A stretch of DNA of 64,000 nucleotides from Paguma larvata (lineage: Eukaryota > Chordata > Mammalia > Carnivora > Viverridae), in assembly GCA_030068075.1 (NCBI GenBank), contig CM057841.1, forward strand, positions 51,129,030 to 51,193,029. The letters run 5' to 3'. Positions within the stretch are counted from its first letter, which is position 1. Every line of letters starts with the position of its first letter. Positions 1 to 11,577 of this stretch are shown in pieces. The position numbers and the translations under genes were made by a program. Below the pieces are notes generated by a model. It was given only the letters and a program-made list of their open reading frames with translations, was not told the origin of the DNA and searched no databases.

Positions 1-100
1 TACCCTTGCTGAGCTTTCGTTCCCTTGTCAGACAGTGGAAGTGAGAATAGTATAATGGTAGCTTCCGTATCCACACATGGATGGAGAGGGGACAAAGTGT

Positions 101-310
101 GGGGGCACCTGGGTGGCCCAGTGAGTCGAGCGTCGGACTCTCGATTTTGGCTCAGGTCATGACCCCAGGGTCATGGGATGGAGCCCCATGTCAGGCTCCA
201 TGCTGAGTGTGGAGGCTGCTTGGGATTTTTTCTCTATCTTTCTCTCTCTCCCTCCCTCTGCCCCTCTTCCCCACGTGTGCTCTCTCTCTCTCTCTCTCTC
301 AAAAAAAAAA
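101..310 (+). mobile_element. Feliform tRNA-derived SINE, plus orientation
   Basis: The head reads GGGGGCACCTGGGTGGCCCA, followed by the CAGGTCATGACC B-box-like region, a CT-rich stretch and an A run at 301-310. It is a diverged but nearly complete SINEC_Fc-type copy inside the NUDT7 intron. Confidence 0.9.
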
Positions 311-1080
311 TTGTTTTTGACAAGATGACAAATGGTGACGTATACATACAGTGGAATACTGTTCCGTCATAAAAAGGAAAAAGTACTGATACGTCGTGGT
401 ACCCCAGGGAAGAGCTTGAAAACCTCGCTCTAACAGAATGTATATCATTGTTGCATCACAGTATTATACACCTGAAACTAATGTAATATTGTACGTCAAC
501 TATTCTTTAGTTAAAAATTTAAAAATTCAAAAGATTTGGAGCACATGGGTGGCTCAGTTGGTTAAGATCCGAATTCGGCTCAGGTCATGACCTCACAGTT
601 CGTGAGTTTGAGCCCCGCATGGGGCTCTGTGCTGACACAGCAGAGCCTGGAGCCTGCTTCAAATTCTGTGTCTCCCTCTCTCTCTGCTCCTACCCTGCTC
701 GTGCTCTGTCTCTCTGTCTCTCTCTGAAAAATAAACATCAAAAAAAAATTTTAATAAAAATTAAAAACATTTAAAAACATTATGGTAAGTCTAGGAAACC
801 AGACACAAAAGGTCACATGTCCTATGATTGCATTTATATGAAATAAGTGGGGGTAGGTAAAGCCATAGAGACAGAAAGTGGGGGTGGGGCAGGAAAGGGG
901 AGCAGCTGCTTAGTGAGTATGGGGTCTCCCTCTGGGATGAAAATATTCCGGAACCAGATAGCGACAGTGCTCGCAGCACACTGTGAGTGTACGAGATGTC
1001 ACTGAATGGTTCACTTTAAAATAGTTCATTTCATGTTATGTAAATTTCACTTCAATTAAAAAAAAAATGGCTTTAAAAAA
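311..1080 (+). mobile_element. LINE-1 3'-end sequence, interrupted
   Basis: Positions 318-431 and about 778-1080 read as one older L1 3' region: a segment near 'GGAATACTGTTCCGTCATAA' continues later with 'CCAGACACAAAAGGTCACAT' and 'CATAGAGACAGAAAG', and ends in an A-rich tail. Between them are a second, differently ended L1 tail (432-537, 'CACCTGAAACTAATGTAATA') and a SINE. Family assignment is from memory of carnivore and mammalian L1 tails, so the subfamily is open. Confidence 0.7.
538..752 (+). mobile_element. Feliform tRNA-derived SINE nested in L1 sequence
   Basis: It starts near 'GGAGCACATGGGTGGCTCAG' and ends in a tail with AATAAACATC and an A run. It sits directly after a short L1 tail and splits an older L1 3' end, giving the order older L1, younger L1 tail, then SINE. 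Confidence 0.9.
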
Positions 1081-1242
1081 AGAACCGCACGTGGAACCGC
1101 TCTGAGGGCTCGTGTGAGGCGGCACGCCCAGAACACGGTGGGGCTCTGGAAAGGTTATCTGTTGGTCACACTGCCCTTTCCCCTACCTCTCCAGCTTTTC
1201 TCCCCCGCCGGTGTAAATCTGTATCTTCTGGGGGGCACGTAG

Positions 1243-1764
<522 letters not shown>

Positions 1765-1847
1765 TGAGCCCGGTGGCCTTGGGCAAAGCCCCTTTCCCCA
1801 TCTGGGCCCCTCTTTGACCATTCTGAAATGAAAGGATCGAACTCCAT

Positions 1848-2037
1848 CAGTGGTTCTCAAATGGAGTTCTGTGGAACCCTGTAGATGCTTCGAAATTCTT
1901 TCATGAACATTCAGTGTCCACGTACTTTCCACCAGGTGGCATTTCTTTTGAGCATTCAAGGTGAAAAAACATCCACCCTCGAGCATGCTGTGTACCAAAT
2001 TCCAGCCCCTCGGAGGCCACCAGTGCATCACCTTTGT
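1848..2037 (+). mobile_element. Possible hAT-type DNA transposon fragment
   Basis: It opens with CAGTGGTTCTCAA, the terminal sequence shared by many mammalian hAT-Charlie nonautonomous elements, and continues with 'GGAGTTCTGTGGAACCC'. The other end is not clear because a SINE follows. The subfamily is not assigned. Confidence 0.4.
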
Positions 2038-2050
2038 CCTAAATATACTC

Positions 2051-2312
2051 TTTCTCTTTCCTTCCTTCCTTCCTTCCTTCCTCCCTCCCTCCCTCCCTCC
2101 CTTCCTTCCTTCCTTCCTATTAAGTTTATTTATTTTGAGAAATCGAGCATGAGCAGGGGAGGGGCAGAGAGAGAGGGAGACACAGAATCCAAAGCAGGCT
2201 CCAGGCTCTGAGCTGTCAACACAGAGCCTGCTGCGGGGCTTGAACTCAGGAGCCCTGAGATCATGACCTGAGCCGCAGTCAGGTGCTCAACCAACTGAGC
2301 CACCCAGGCGCC
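2051..2312 (-). mobile_element. Feliform SINE whose tail became a TTCC repeat
   Basis: The minus-strand SINE body runs about 2119-2312 and ends (its 5' head) in CCACCCAGGCGCCCC. The flanking direct repeat CCTAAATATACTC (2038-2050) and CCTAAGTATACTC (2313-2325) encloses both the body and the TTCC repeat. The repeat therefore occupies the position of the SINE tail. Confidence 0.9.
2057..2118. repeat. (TTCC)n / (TCCC)n tetranucleotide repeat
   Basis: About 62 bases of TTCC units with an interior block of TCCC units. It lies inside the target duplication of the adjacent SINE, at its 3' tail. Confidence 0.95.
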
Positions 2313-2579
2313 CCTAAGTATACTCATTTTTACACATACCGTGGAGTCAGGCTTCTCCATATATTCATTGAGCAGCACTCTGGGATCACCAGGCAAGCTG
2401 TTTAAAAACTGTTACTATTTGCAACTACATTTCGGTATGAGTCAGGATTTCTTAGCTAGTAGTATACGCTCAAAACGCATAAACGCAGCAGAATGAATTC
2501 TGGAGCTGATCTAGCCCGGTCTTATTTCATAGGAACGTCAGAAGGAGTAAATGTAAATTTGTATTTGGATAACAGCATT

Positions 2580-3340
2580 ATTTTATTGCTTTAAAATTTT
2601 CACCATAATCACCATAAACTTGTAATGTCAGAATAGTTACAGATTTACAGAAAAGTTGCAAAGATTCTATGAAGAGTTCTCATAACCCCGCCCCCAGTTC
2701 AGCCCCTTGTTAACGTCGTGGTGTCTGTCTGTCACAACTAAGAAACCAGCGTTAGTACATCGCTGTTACCTAAACTCCACATTTTATTTGCCTTCTGCTA
2801 ATGTTTCTACTAACGGCCTCCTTTTCTGCCCTGGATCCCCGCAGGGACACCATATTGTATTTGCTTGTCATGTCTCCTTAGTCTCTGCTCGGTGACAGGT
2901 TCTCAGACGCTCCTTATTCTCGTGACCTTGACAGTTTTGTTTTTTTTTTAATATTTACTTTTGAGAGAGAGAAAGAGACACAGAGCGTGAGCAGAGGAGG
3001 GTCAGAGAGAGAGAGGGAAACACAGAATCCGAAGCAGGCTCCAGGCCCCGAGCTGTCAGCGCAGAGCCCAACACAGGGCTGGAAGTCACAGACCATGAAA
3101 TCGTGACCTGAGCTGAAGTCAGACACTTAATCGACTGAGCCACCCAGGCGCCCGATCTTGACCCTTTTGGGGGGCACTGGTCAGGTATGTTGTAGAATGC
3201 CTCTCCATTTGGACTTATCTGATACTTTCCTCATGGTCAGGCTGGGGTTGCAGAGTGCTCTAATCAGGCATCGGAGGTAGGTATCAACTGTATGTTGTAC
3301 ACATGGGCGTTCAGGTAAATTTTTATTTCACGAGGAGAGT
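2580..3340. mobile_element. Old LINE-like sequence, probably L1M-type
   Basis: Segments such as 'TTACAGAAAAGTTGCAAAGA' and 'TTGTCATGTCTCCTTAGTCT' resemble a dispersed mammalian L1 region that I recall. The part after the SINE at 2939-3153 ('CTGGTCAGGTATGTTGTAGA') continues the same sequence. Subfamily and strand are not established. Confidence 0.45.
2939..3153 (-). mobile_element. Feliform tRNA-derived SINE, minus orientation
   Basis: A full-length minus copy: T run, 'TTGAGAGAGAGAAAGAGACA', then GAGCCACCCAGGCGCCC. Flanks GACCTTGACAGTTTT and GATCTTGACCCTTTT look like a target duplication with a few changes. Confidence 0.92.
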
Positions 3341-3344
3341 CCCA

Positions 3345-4034
3345 CTGACGCATAGCAGCTGGAACACCAACGGGTTAGACCATTCTCTGTGTTCCATTTG
3401 GTCTCAAGTCTTGGCGGTACAGTGTTGTCACAATCAATGATGCTGAGACATCCGTCTTAATCGGGCCCCTTTGGAAAACAGAAAGGTCACCACTCAGGGG
3501 AGATTTAGTTGAGAAGAAGCTAATGGCCTTTCAAATAAATGCTTCCTAACTAAGAGGGGAAAATGTGGGATTAGGACAAGAAATGTGTCAATTACTTTCT
3601 AGGCAGCTATGTTCTCTCGCGGGAGCCCTTTCCGCTTGGCGTCTGGAAAATCCCCTAGTACGTTTTGGGGATTTATTTTAAAACTCTGTTGCCAGATTGA
3701 ACCGTAATGGTTAAAAGTTCCCACAGGGAGGGGAGCCCCATTTTCAAGGTGCCTGGGAGCGGTGGAATACGACAGTCTTCACACGGAATGTCAGGTCTTC
3801 AGGAGATTTCGGGGGGCCAGGCGCTCCTAGAGCCGGATGTTTCTCTAACGACCTACTCTTGATATAATAATGCCAGTCACATCATCAAGAAATTAGAAGG
3901 AACACAGGGCTTTCAGGAAAGGTGTATTGTGTCTGGAAGTGCTAGCAAGGATTGCTTTGTTCTTTGAACCTTGCAGTTCTTTTAGATGTAGTACAAAATG
4001 CCACGTATTAAACACTTACAAGCATAATCTCATT
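3345..4034. other. Unannotated NUDT7 intron sequence
   Basis: About 690 bases with no repeat family, long open frame or regulatory motif that I can name. Confidence 0.5.
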
Positions 4035-4150
4035 CAGTGCTTTTGAACTAGGGGCGATTTGGTCCCCCAGGGAACGCGGCAGTGTCCGAAGATGTTCTGG
4101 GTGTGGGAGCTAGAGCAGGTGCCGTAGGCTTTTTCTGCCCCTGCACTCAC
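4035..4150 (+). mobile_element. MER20-like hAT fragment
   Basis: It begins CAGTGCTTTTGAACTAGGGG and continues 'CGATTTGGTCCCCCAGGGAA' and 'CAGTGTCCGAAGATGTTCTG', paralleling the 5' part of MER20 as I recall it. The 3' half is not recognisable. Confidence 0.6.
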
Positions 4151-4382
4151 CACCGCCCCCCATGCAGGCTGTGGCCCTCCAAGCCCACCCCAGTGGTCTT
4201 TTCGTCGTACATGCGTGTACTTCTCCTTGCCAGAGTCTCAGGAGACATTTCTCCTTTTCCTCTGTACATGGCCCGCACGTTACCTTCAGTCTGCCGTCTC
4301 TGAAGCTTCAACTCCTGTAAACACATCAGTGCATTCCAGTGGCATGTCCTTTCCTGGGCATGCTTCTAAGAGCCTGTGGCTT

Positions 4383-4578
4383 GGGGCGCCTGGGGGGCTC
4401 AGTTGGTTAGGTGTCCAACTTCGGCTCAAGTCATGATCTTGTGGTTCGTGAGTTCAAGCCCCACATCGGGCTCTGGGCTGACAGCTCAGAGCCTGGAGCC
4501 TGCTTCGGATTCTGTCTCCCTCTCTCTCTGTCCCTCCCTCACGCACACTCTGTCTCTCTCTCAAAAAAAAAAAAAAAA
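4383..4578 (+). mobile_element. Feliform tRNA-derived SINE, plus orientation
   Basis: The head GGGGCGCCTGGGGGGCTCAG at 4384 leads into the usual SINE body, a CT-rich stretch and a 16-base A run. It is only modestly diverged. Confidence 0.93.
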
Positions 4579-6279
4579 GCATGTGCCTCCTCCATGGACC
4601 CAGAAGCATGCCTTGTCCCCATTTCCATAGCTAAGCCAGTCTCCGTGGGGTTCCAGCTTAGCCGGTGGCCGAAATTAGGTCTTTTCTTGGTCCTAGAATG
4701 TCTGCCGTGCACCCGCCATCTCTCTTCCTTCCAAGATGGACACCCGTGTCTAGGAGCTGGGTGTCCAAAGATGCTGCTTCATGCACTCATTTCCGAAGTC
4801 TCTCACTTTGCGGAGCTTGAACCACACCGAACGTGCCTGACTTCCTGTCTGAAACCTTCAGTCTCAAACCATCATCTCCCTGCCTTGCTTTGATACTTTT
4901 TCCCACCAATTTCCTCAGACTCTGACACGCTGCTCCAAGGGCCAGCACTGGCCTCCCTAAGTTGCTTGTCCACACTCGTGCCTATAACAGTTTGGCCCTC
5001 ACAGTAAGGATATGTTTGTGTCCCTAGTTCAGCCCTCAGCAAGAGCTTAAGTCCGAGCTGCAGCTGAGAACTCTCCAGAGCGTGTATAAGCCGTGTGCAA
5101 GGCTGGTGTACCATCTCTGAGATACGGTGCCATTTGTGTCTCCACAGAACCTAAGCGCTGTGCTCTCGAGTGTGGGCAGCAGGCCAGGCGAGTCCTGGTT
5201 CCTGCCAAGAATTAGCCGGCCTTGACCTTGAGCAGGTTTCCTCGGGTCTCTGATTTGCATTGCTAAAGCTTCCTCAAGGTCAGGATGTTGTGAAGAAGCA
5301 GGGAGAGGGTGCTGGGGACTAGACCAGGGCCCCCGAGGCTGCGGTCACGGCACGGTGACAGCAGCACAAATGTGCCCTGGACGAACACTCCGGGTTCTGG
5401 CAGACCCTTTGTTACTCCTCTTCCTGTGTTTCGTCTGAAACACACCTGCAGCTCGCACCTGCAGCTTTGCACCTTGCCTAGCTCACAGAGAGCCTGGAGG
5501 GCCCGAGAATTCACTCGGCCTGGCGCACCTTCGCCCGTGACCGTGCCGAGGGTCGTCAGAGTCCAGCCCCGAGGTGAACGGCCGCAGCCGCCCCTGCCTG
5601 GCTTCCTCCCTGCCTCGTGCCCTTCCTGGGAGCACCTCCTTCAGAGATCACTTGTATCTGAGTGCCGCTTCTCTCCGAGTCCCCTTCTGGCGAGCCCTGT
5701 GACCCAAGGGGCTGAGCATCCACCCGGGGCCAGGTGGCGGTCTCCGCTTCTGCCCTGGGGCCACTTACGACCCCAGATTTCCCACCCGAGGGACTGCTGA
5801 AGCCTACGCCGCCACCTTCCCCTCCTGGTCCACGCAGTTGACTGTCCCCATTAATTCCGTTAATGGTCTGAGTCGTCACTGTTTTTAAACGTGCGTCAGC
5901 TGTCGCTCCCCTGAGGAATGTTCCACAGGCCCGTTTTTCCTGGAATACTGTGTCGGTCTCCCAACGTACCCCTGGCTTCTCCCAGCCACTCTCCCGGGAT
6001 GCCCCCCAAGAGCACCATCTGTTCCTCACTTGCCGTGTCAAGCCTGTGTAGCTCGTACCTTCTACCGGAACGCCAGGCCGCACCCTGGGGTCTTTCCCTT
6101 AACAATACCTTGCCTTCATTACCAAGCAGCTGTGGTTATAGATAGAAATCCCCCCCCATACATAAACATCTATGTTATGTAAAATAGTTCATATATAATA
6201 AGTGTAATTTCCCGTAATTGGGTATGTGCCACAGTTAATATGTCACCGTGCTTTTCTGCTGATCAGATGACACGTCCCA
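4579..6279. other. Unannotated NUDT7 intron sequence, GC-rich
   Basis: About 1.7 kb of relatively GC-rich intron with overlapping open frames on both strands (for example around 5309-6083). None resembles a known protein and none has flanking splice sites that join NUDT7. I see no assignable repeat. Confidence 0.5.
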
Positions 6280-6640
6280 CGTCCCTGTCTGTCCTGACGG
6301 GGACAGGTGGTGTCTATCACATTCATTTTAAGGGCTGAGAGTATCCCCTTATACGGATACACTCCTAACTGACCTACGCTGAACGCGCCTCAGGGGCGGA
6401 GTGATCGCGTCAGAGTTTGGGGCTAGTGAAAATAATGCTTCAGTCTTGTGTCTTTCGTCACCGGCAGGAATTTATCGTACAGGGTGTATTTGCACAAATG
6501 TGACTGCTAGGTCAACGGGACCACATTTTTATAATATGCCAGGCTGCCCTTCCCAAAGCTGACACCAGTACGTTCGCAAAAGATAACATCTTCCGAGTCC
6601 TCTCACAGAGGCTGCCTCCTGTATGTCGCTCACCGGGAGC
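6280..6640. mobile_element. Possible old L1M-type fragment
   Basis: Phrases such as 'TGCACAAATGTGACTGCTAG', followed by GTCAACGGG, and 'CCAGGCTGCCCTTCCCAAAG' resemble an old L1 3' region. The match is degraded and assigned from memory only. Confidence 0.35.
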
Positions 6641-6800
6641 GTCAAGTTCATGTCTGGAGCCAGTTCCTCCTTCCCTACCCACCACCAGAGACTGACGGCT
6701 TCGGACCGTTTTCTTGTTTTCCTAGACGTGGCATGATGCTAGCATCTGAAACAATCATCTCTTCACTTCTTAATTCGTGTCTTTTGTTTTCTGCTGTTAG

Positions 6801-7169
<369 letters not shown>

Positions 7170-7368
7170 TTTATGAGACTGACATCCAAGTCACTAAGAG
7201 GAGTTGGTGTGGGCTTATCCGTGAGAGCGACGGTAATGCCGGCTGTCGGGAGCTGACAGGTGCGAATGCTGTCTCCACACTGTGAAGGTGAACCATACCT
7301 TGCCTTTTCCCCACTTGTCCTCTACTACCCGGAAGAGCAAAAAGTCTTTCCAAAGTGGAAAAATGTGA

Positions 7369-7598
7369 GGGGCGCCTGGGGGGCTCAGTCGATTAAGTGT
7401 CTGACTTTGCCTCAGGTCATGATCTCGTGGTCTGTGAGTTCAAACCCCGCATTGGGCTCTGTGCTGACAGCTCAGAGCCTGGAGGCTGCTTGGGATTCTG
7501 TGTCTCCCTCTCTGTCTGCTCGTCCCCTGCTCACACACACACACACACACACTCTCTCTCTCTCCCTTTCTCAAAAATAAACATTAAAAAATTTTTTT
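7369..7598 (+). mobile_element. Young feliform SINE just downstream of the NUDT7 stop
   Basis: The copy is nearly intact, from GGGGCGCCTGGGGGGCTCAG to an AATAAACATT tail, with a CA run at about 7536-7553. It is flanked by near-identical repeats AAAGTGGAAAAATGTG (7352-7367) and AAAGTGGAAAATGTG (7599-7613), which indicates recent insertion. It starts 199 bases after the stop codon, so it probably lies in or next to the 3' UTR. Confidence 0.95.
7576..7581 (+). terminator. Candidate poly(A) signal supplied by the SINE tail
   Basis: AATAAA occurs in the tail of the SINE about 410 bases after the NUDT7 stop. It is a canonical hexamer in a plausible place. No GU-rich element was confirmed, and use is unknown. 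Confidence 0.3.
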
Positions 7599-7987
7599 AA
7601 AGTGGAAAATGTGTTTATAGTGTTGTGTAATTTCACACACAGTCTGTTAACGATATATTTTTTAAGACTTGTAAGAAAAAGCATCTGGCATATCGTAGGT
7701 ACTTAACAAATATTTGTTGACTATATGACCCTGTGGTACTGATTTTATTCGTAAGAGGTAACATCCCTTTCTGTCTGTTGTTCCTTGTGACTAGAAACTT
7801 CCAACCACCCAGCAGTCTCTAGTCACCTTTTCCTCGCTGGCAGCAGAGTTGAGCTGAGCTCCGAGCTCCCCAGGAAGAAACAGTTACCCAGGATCCCTTG
7901 CAGTTCAGTGTGGCTCTGGCACCTAATCGGGGCCGATGGGATGTGCGTGAAGGCTGACCCGCAGGTCATGTCCAATTAAAACATTTT

Positions 7988-8195
7988 CCAACGTTGATTT
8001 ATTTTTGCGGACAGGGAGCTCTAGAGTTTGAGCGGAGAAGGGGCAGAGAGAGAGAGGGAGACTCAGGATCCGAAGCAGGCTCCAGGCTCCGAGCTGTCAG
8101 CACAGAGCCCCACGTGGGGCTCGAACTCATGCACCGTGACATCATGACCTGAGCCGAAGTCGGACGCTTACTCTATTAAACCACCCAGGCGCCCC
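7988..8195 (-). mobile_element. Feliform SINE, minus orientation, diverged
   Basis: It runs from 'TTGATTTATTTTTGCGG' to AAACCACCCAGGCGCCCC. It differs more from the consensus than the neighbouring copy at 7369, so it is probably an older insertion. Confidence 0.9.
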
Positions 8196-8437
8196 TAAGG
8201 TCCTCTTCAATTTAAAAGATAAGCCAGCTTCCTCGGACTCTCTTTCCCCTTTCTGCGAGCCGCAACAGGAATCTATCTGCAACCCAGCCTTGACCGTACA
8301 AACGAGGACAATTCTTGGGGACGGGGGCGGGCTGGCGGTGGCGGCAGAACCCAGAAGTGGTAGGAGTTCGGATCTCTAAATGACTCTCTGGAGCAAAGCA
8401 AAGCAACCTGTCACCCTGCACTGTGACATGAGAGAAG

Positions 8438-8443
8438 AATAAA
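8438..8443 (+). terminator. Second candidate poly(A) signal downstream of NUDT7
   Basis: AATAAA lies about 1.27 kb after the NUDT7 stop, in sequence that resembles the end of an LTR. It could serve a longer 3' UTR. The sequence alone does not show which signal is used. Confidence 0.25.
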
Positions 8444-8516
8444 ATTCTGTCATTTTTCTGCCACTGTTATTCGGGGTCGTTTTGTTAGAGCAGAGCTATT
8501 CCCCTCAGTAATATAC

Positions 8517-9234
8517 TGTAACACTTGGAAATGGCTGGATGGATAGTCACCCAAACTGGAAGGACTGCCAGCAGTTAGAATTTGCGACGATCTGACCTTT
8601 AACGTATGGGTTCTGCGACACACACAGGATGCCCGGGGGGACTGTCTGGCTTAGCGGTCATTATCCAGAGCAACTGAAAAGAAGGAAGTTGAGGCCCCTA
8701 TGCCCGCCAATCGGGAGAGACAATGTTCTCTTGTTTTAGGATGATGAAAGCAGAAAAACACCGGTTTTGAGCACAAGCCTCAAATCGAAAGTCAAAAAGT
8801 CAAAAGGTTCTGAGTCACATGCCTGGAGATGACCGCTTCTCACAGGGGTGTCTCCAGACATTGTGCTCAGGTGTCAGCAGGAATCACTTTGTTTAATTTC
8901 CATCGTTACCATCCGGCACGAGGGGAGGGACACCAGTGTGCCAAGCCACAGGACCTCAGGTCCGTGCTGGCAATGTCTTACCTTACTGCAGTTACCAGGG
9001 GCTGAGGAAGCCAAAGCAGGTGTAGGAAGCCTCTGGTGTAGCTGGAGATGGGATGCCCACACCAAACGCATCAGTCAGCCGTGCAGCTGCCCAGTGCCTC
9101 AGAGCACTTCTTCTCCGAGAGCTGGCAGAGGAAAACCACCCGGCCTGCCGCTTCGGCCCCAGAAGCGCTGAAACGGCCCAGATCTGGCTCCAACCTCGAA
9201 AGCAGATGTTGGGTAAACCTCCCCATTAACATTC
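8517..9234. other. Unannotated intergenic sequence
   Basis: I can assign no repeat or gene. A MIR-like patch may lie near 8870-8950 but is too degraded to call. Confidence 0.4.
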
Positions 9235-9535
9235 AGTAGCTGGCCCCGCATGAGCAGGCCTGAACTGTTTCCGAACAATTATACAGGCATTTGCAAACGT
9301 GTATTTACAATCTGACAGCAGCATAATTGCCTGGTAGATTGTGGAGCCCTCTGGCCGTGCAGAAAGCCGCCTCTTCGAGCTGTTTTGTTTTTGTGAACTC
9401 TGCAGACCTGGCTGGTTTCTAAGAGGACTTGGCCCGGCCAAAGTCTACAATCTGAAGGACGCTCATGGCCACCCAATGTAAGGGCCTAAATATTTAGCAA
9501 TGGAGGTATTAGCCTCACTCCCCACCCTTTTTAAC
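9235..9535. promoter_or_regulatory. Candidate conserved non-coding element
   Basis: The block lacks repeat signatures and is rich in unbroken AT/GC motif mixtures, for example AATTATACAGGCATTTGCAA and TTGGCCCGGCC. The impression of constraint is mine; no alignment was made. Confidence 0.2.
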
Positions 9536-9771
9536 GGTGTATTTTATGATATCTATGTTCAGGGTTCCACTGAAACATCCTTTGGTTAAAAGGGACAGAA
9601 ATCTAGCAAATCTGGCTCAAATGAAAGAAGGTTTTGGCTGGGTACAGATCTCAGGGAATCTGCAAAACCACCGAATGAATCAGTCTCAGGAAGCGCAGCG
9701 GTGGGGAGGGAGCAAGCCCAGCTAGCTACCTCGAAAGCAAGAAGTTGTAAACCTTCCTTTTTGCATCCTGT

Positions 9772-9980
9772 TATTTTTTTTAATGTCTGGTTCTTTTTGA
9801 GAGCAAGAGGGAGTGCAAGTGGGGCAGGGGCAGAGAGAGAGAGGGAGACAGAATCGGAAGCAGGCTCCAGCCTCTGAGCTGTCAGCCCAGAGCCTGATGC
9901 GGGGCTCGAACCCAGGAACCACGAGATCATGACCTGAGCCGAAGTCAGACGCCCAAACGACTGAGCCACCCACGTGCCCC
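9772..9980 (-). mobile_element. Feliform tRNA-derived SINE, minus orientation
   Basis: It runs from a T-rich tail to GAGCCACCCACGTGCCCC. GCATCCTGTTATT (from 9763) and GCATTCTGTCATT (from 9981) form the likely target duplication. Confidence 0.92.
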
Positions 9981-10361
9981 GCATTCTGTCATTATTGTGA
10001 CAACAGCCATCTGTTTGAATTGATAGACACAGATACAGAACAGCGAGAGAACCTCGCTGTGTCGGTCTCGGGGTTTTTGGAGGACGCTTCATTTAGTCAA
10101 GCTTGGGTCACCTGGCAGGTTTCCAGTAACCTGTGGCTATGTTCAAGGGCAGGGATCGGGGTCGGGACCACAGATGCACACATCTCCCTAAGTCCCTTGA
10201 GTCAGCAGGCAGTGGGCGGGAGCGTTTCTGAAGAGAGTGGGTAGGTGGACGTCCCGAAACATCTACTGTCTCCAGTCGCTAAAATCTGTTCCTGAATTCT
10301 GTGGATTGTGCCGTGCAGACAGCTCAGCTCTGTCTCTCCCTCTTTATCCCTGTATCCTTGG

Positions 10362-10625
10362 TAGGCAAGTGGTTAAGAGCCTCGAGTCTGAGAGTCAGGA
10401 TGCCTAGATTTGAGTCCCAGCTCCAGCATCAGCCCATTCAGTGACCTTTAGCAAGTTACTCGTACTCTAGAGGTCTCCGTTTCCTCTTCTGTAAGTGGGA
10501 GAAATAAACTTTTTGCTTTGGACCTTTTGAAGGGCTTAAAGGAGTGAATATACTTACAGTACACCCGGATGCTCAGAACAGTGGCTGGGAAGTAGTAAGG
10601 GCTCAGTTACCAGTTGGCTAGTAAT
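10362..10625 (+). mobile_element. MIR element, plus orientation
   Basis: It shows the MIR order 'GTGGTTAAGAGCCTCGAGTC', 'TTTGAGTCCCAGCTCCAGCA', 'TTAGCAAGTTACT' and 'CCGTTTCCTCTTCTGTAAGT', and ends 'GAAGTAGTAAGGGCTCAGTT'. Confidence 0.85.
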
Positions 10626-10920
10626 TACGGCATTATTATAACTGCAAGGTTATATTGTAACAACAATGTCAGGTATTGTCCTTTCTCTGGTTCAGAACAT
10701 CGTCATTTTCCTGTACCGGGGTGCCTGAACTTTCTTGGTTCACCGTGAGTACCCCTGGCATCTCAGTAATTTTTTCATAGCACAATATAGGCCAAAAGAA
10801 ACCCCTAATAATTTCATTTGTTATGTCATTCTAGCCAAAGAATTTAGTAAGTGTTTATGTCCTACGAACTTGGTAGCTATTTGAACATAAACCATATACT
10901 AGAAAAATGCTACTTTTTTA

Positions 10921-11142
10921 TTTTGGTTTATTTTTTTGAGAGAGAGAGAGAAAGAGAGAGACAGAGCATGAGCAGAGGAGGGGCAGAGAGAAGGGGAGAC
11001 ACAGAATCCAAAGGAGGCTCCAGGTTCCGAGCTGACAACACAGAGTCCAATTCCAGGCTCGAACTTAGGCACTGTGAGATCATGACCTGAACTGAAATTG
11101 CTGAGCAAAGACGCTTAACCAACTGAACCACCCAGGCACCTC
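10921..11142 (-). mobile_element. Feliform SINE, first of a tandem pair
   Basis: It runs from TTTGAGAGAGAGAGAGAAAG to AACCACCCAGGCACCTC. It is separated by about 14 bases from a second minus copy. Target-like sequence occurs before, between and after the two copies. Confidence 0.92.
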
Positions 11143-11156
11143 TAGAAAATACTATT

Positions 11157-11345
11157 TTTTTAAGTTTATTTATTTATTTTGAGGGGGGAGGGGCAGAAAG
11201 AGAGGGAGAGAGAGGATGAGAATCTCAAGCAGGATCTGTGCTGTCAGCGTGGAGCCTGATGGGGGCTCGATCTCACAGATCATATGATGACCTGAGGTGA
11301 AATCAAGAGTCAGACGCTTAACCAACTGAGCCACCCAGACACCCT
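11157..11345 (-). mobile_element. Feliform SINE, second of a tandem pair, shorter
   Basis: The body is shorter and more diverged (AAGTTTATTTATTTATTTTG to CCACCCAGACACCC). It carries the 'AATCTCAAGCAGGATCTGTG' form typical of an older SINE subtype in this window. Confidence 0.88.
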
Positions 11346-11577
11346 GAAAAATACTATTTTTATTTGAATCTTATAAGATAACCACAGTTGCTTACTAATG
11401 GGGTGTGTGCACACCAGTTGGGCATACAAGTAGATGGAAGATTTGAATACCGTCATTTGGTAGGAATAAACACACAGACACAGAGAGGAGGGATGCTTGA
11501 CTCAGATTTGGGACTCAGGGAGGCCATCTCCGAAGAGGTGAGCTTTCATGGCCAAGTGAATGGGGTTGTGGTGGTGA

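Larger units (their letters stand above)
7770..8515 (+). mobile_element. Possible MLT1-like LTR, split by a SINE
   Basis: The 3' part, with an AATAAA, a CCACTGTTATTCGGGG-like stretch and a GTTAGAGCAG-like end, resembles the tails of mammalian MaLR/MLT-type LTRs. The 5' part is unclear. A minus SINE at 7988-8195 interrupts it. The subfamily is not assigned. Confidence 0.4.
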
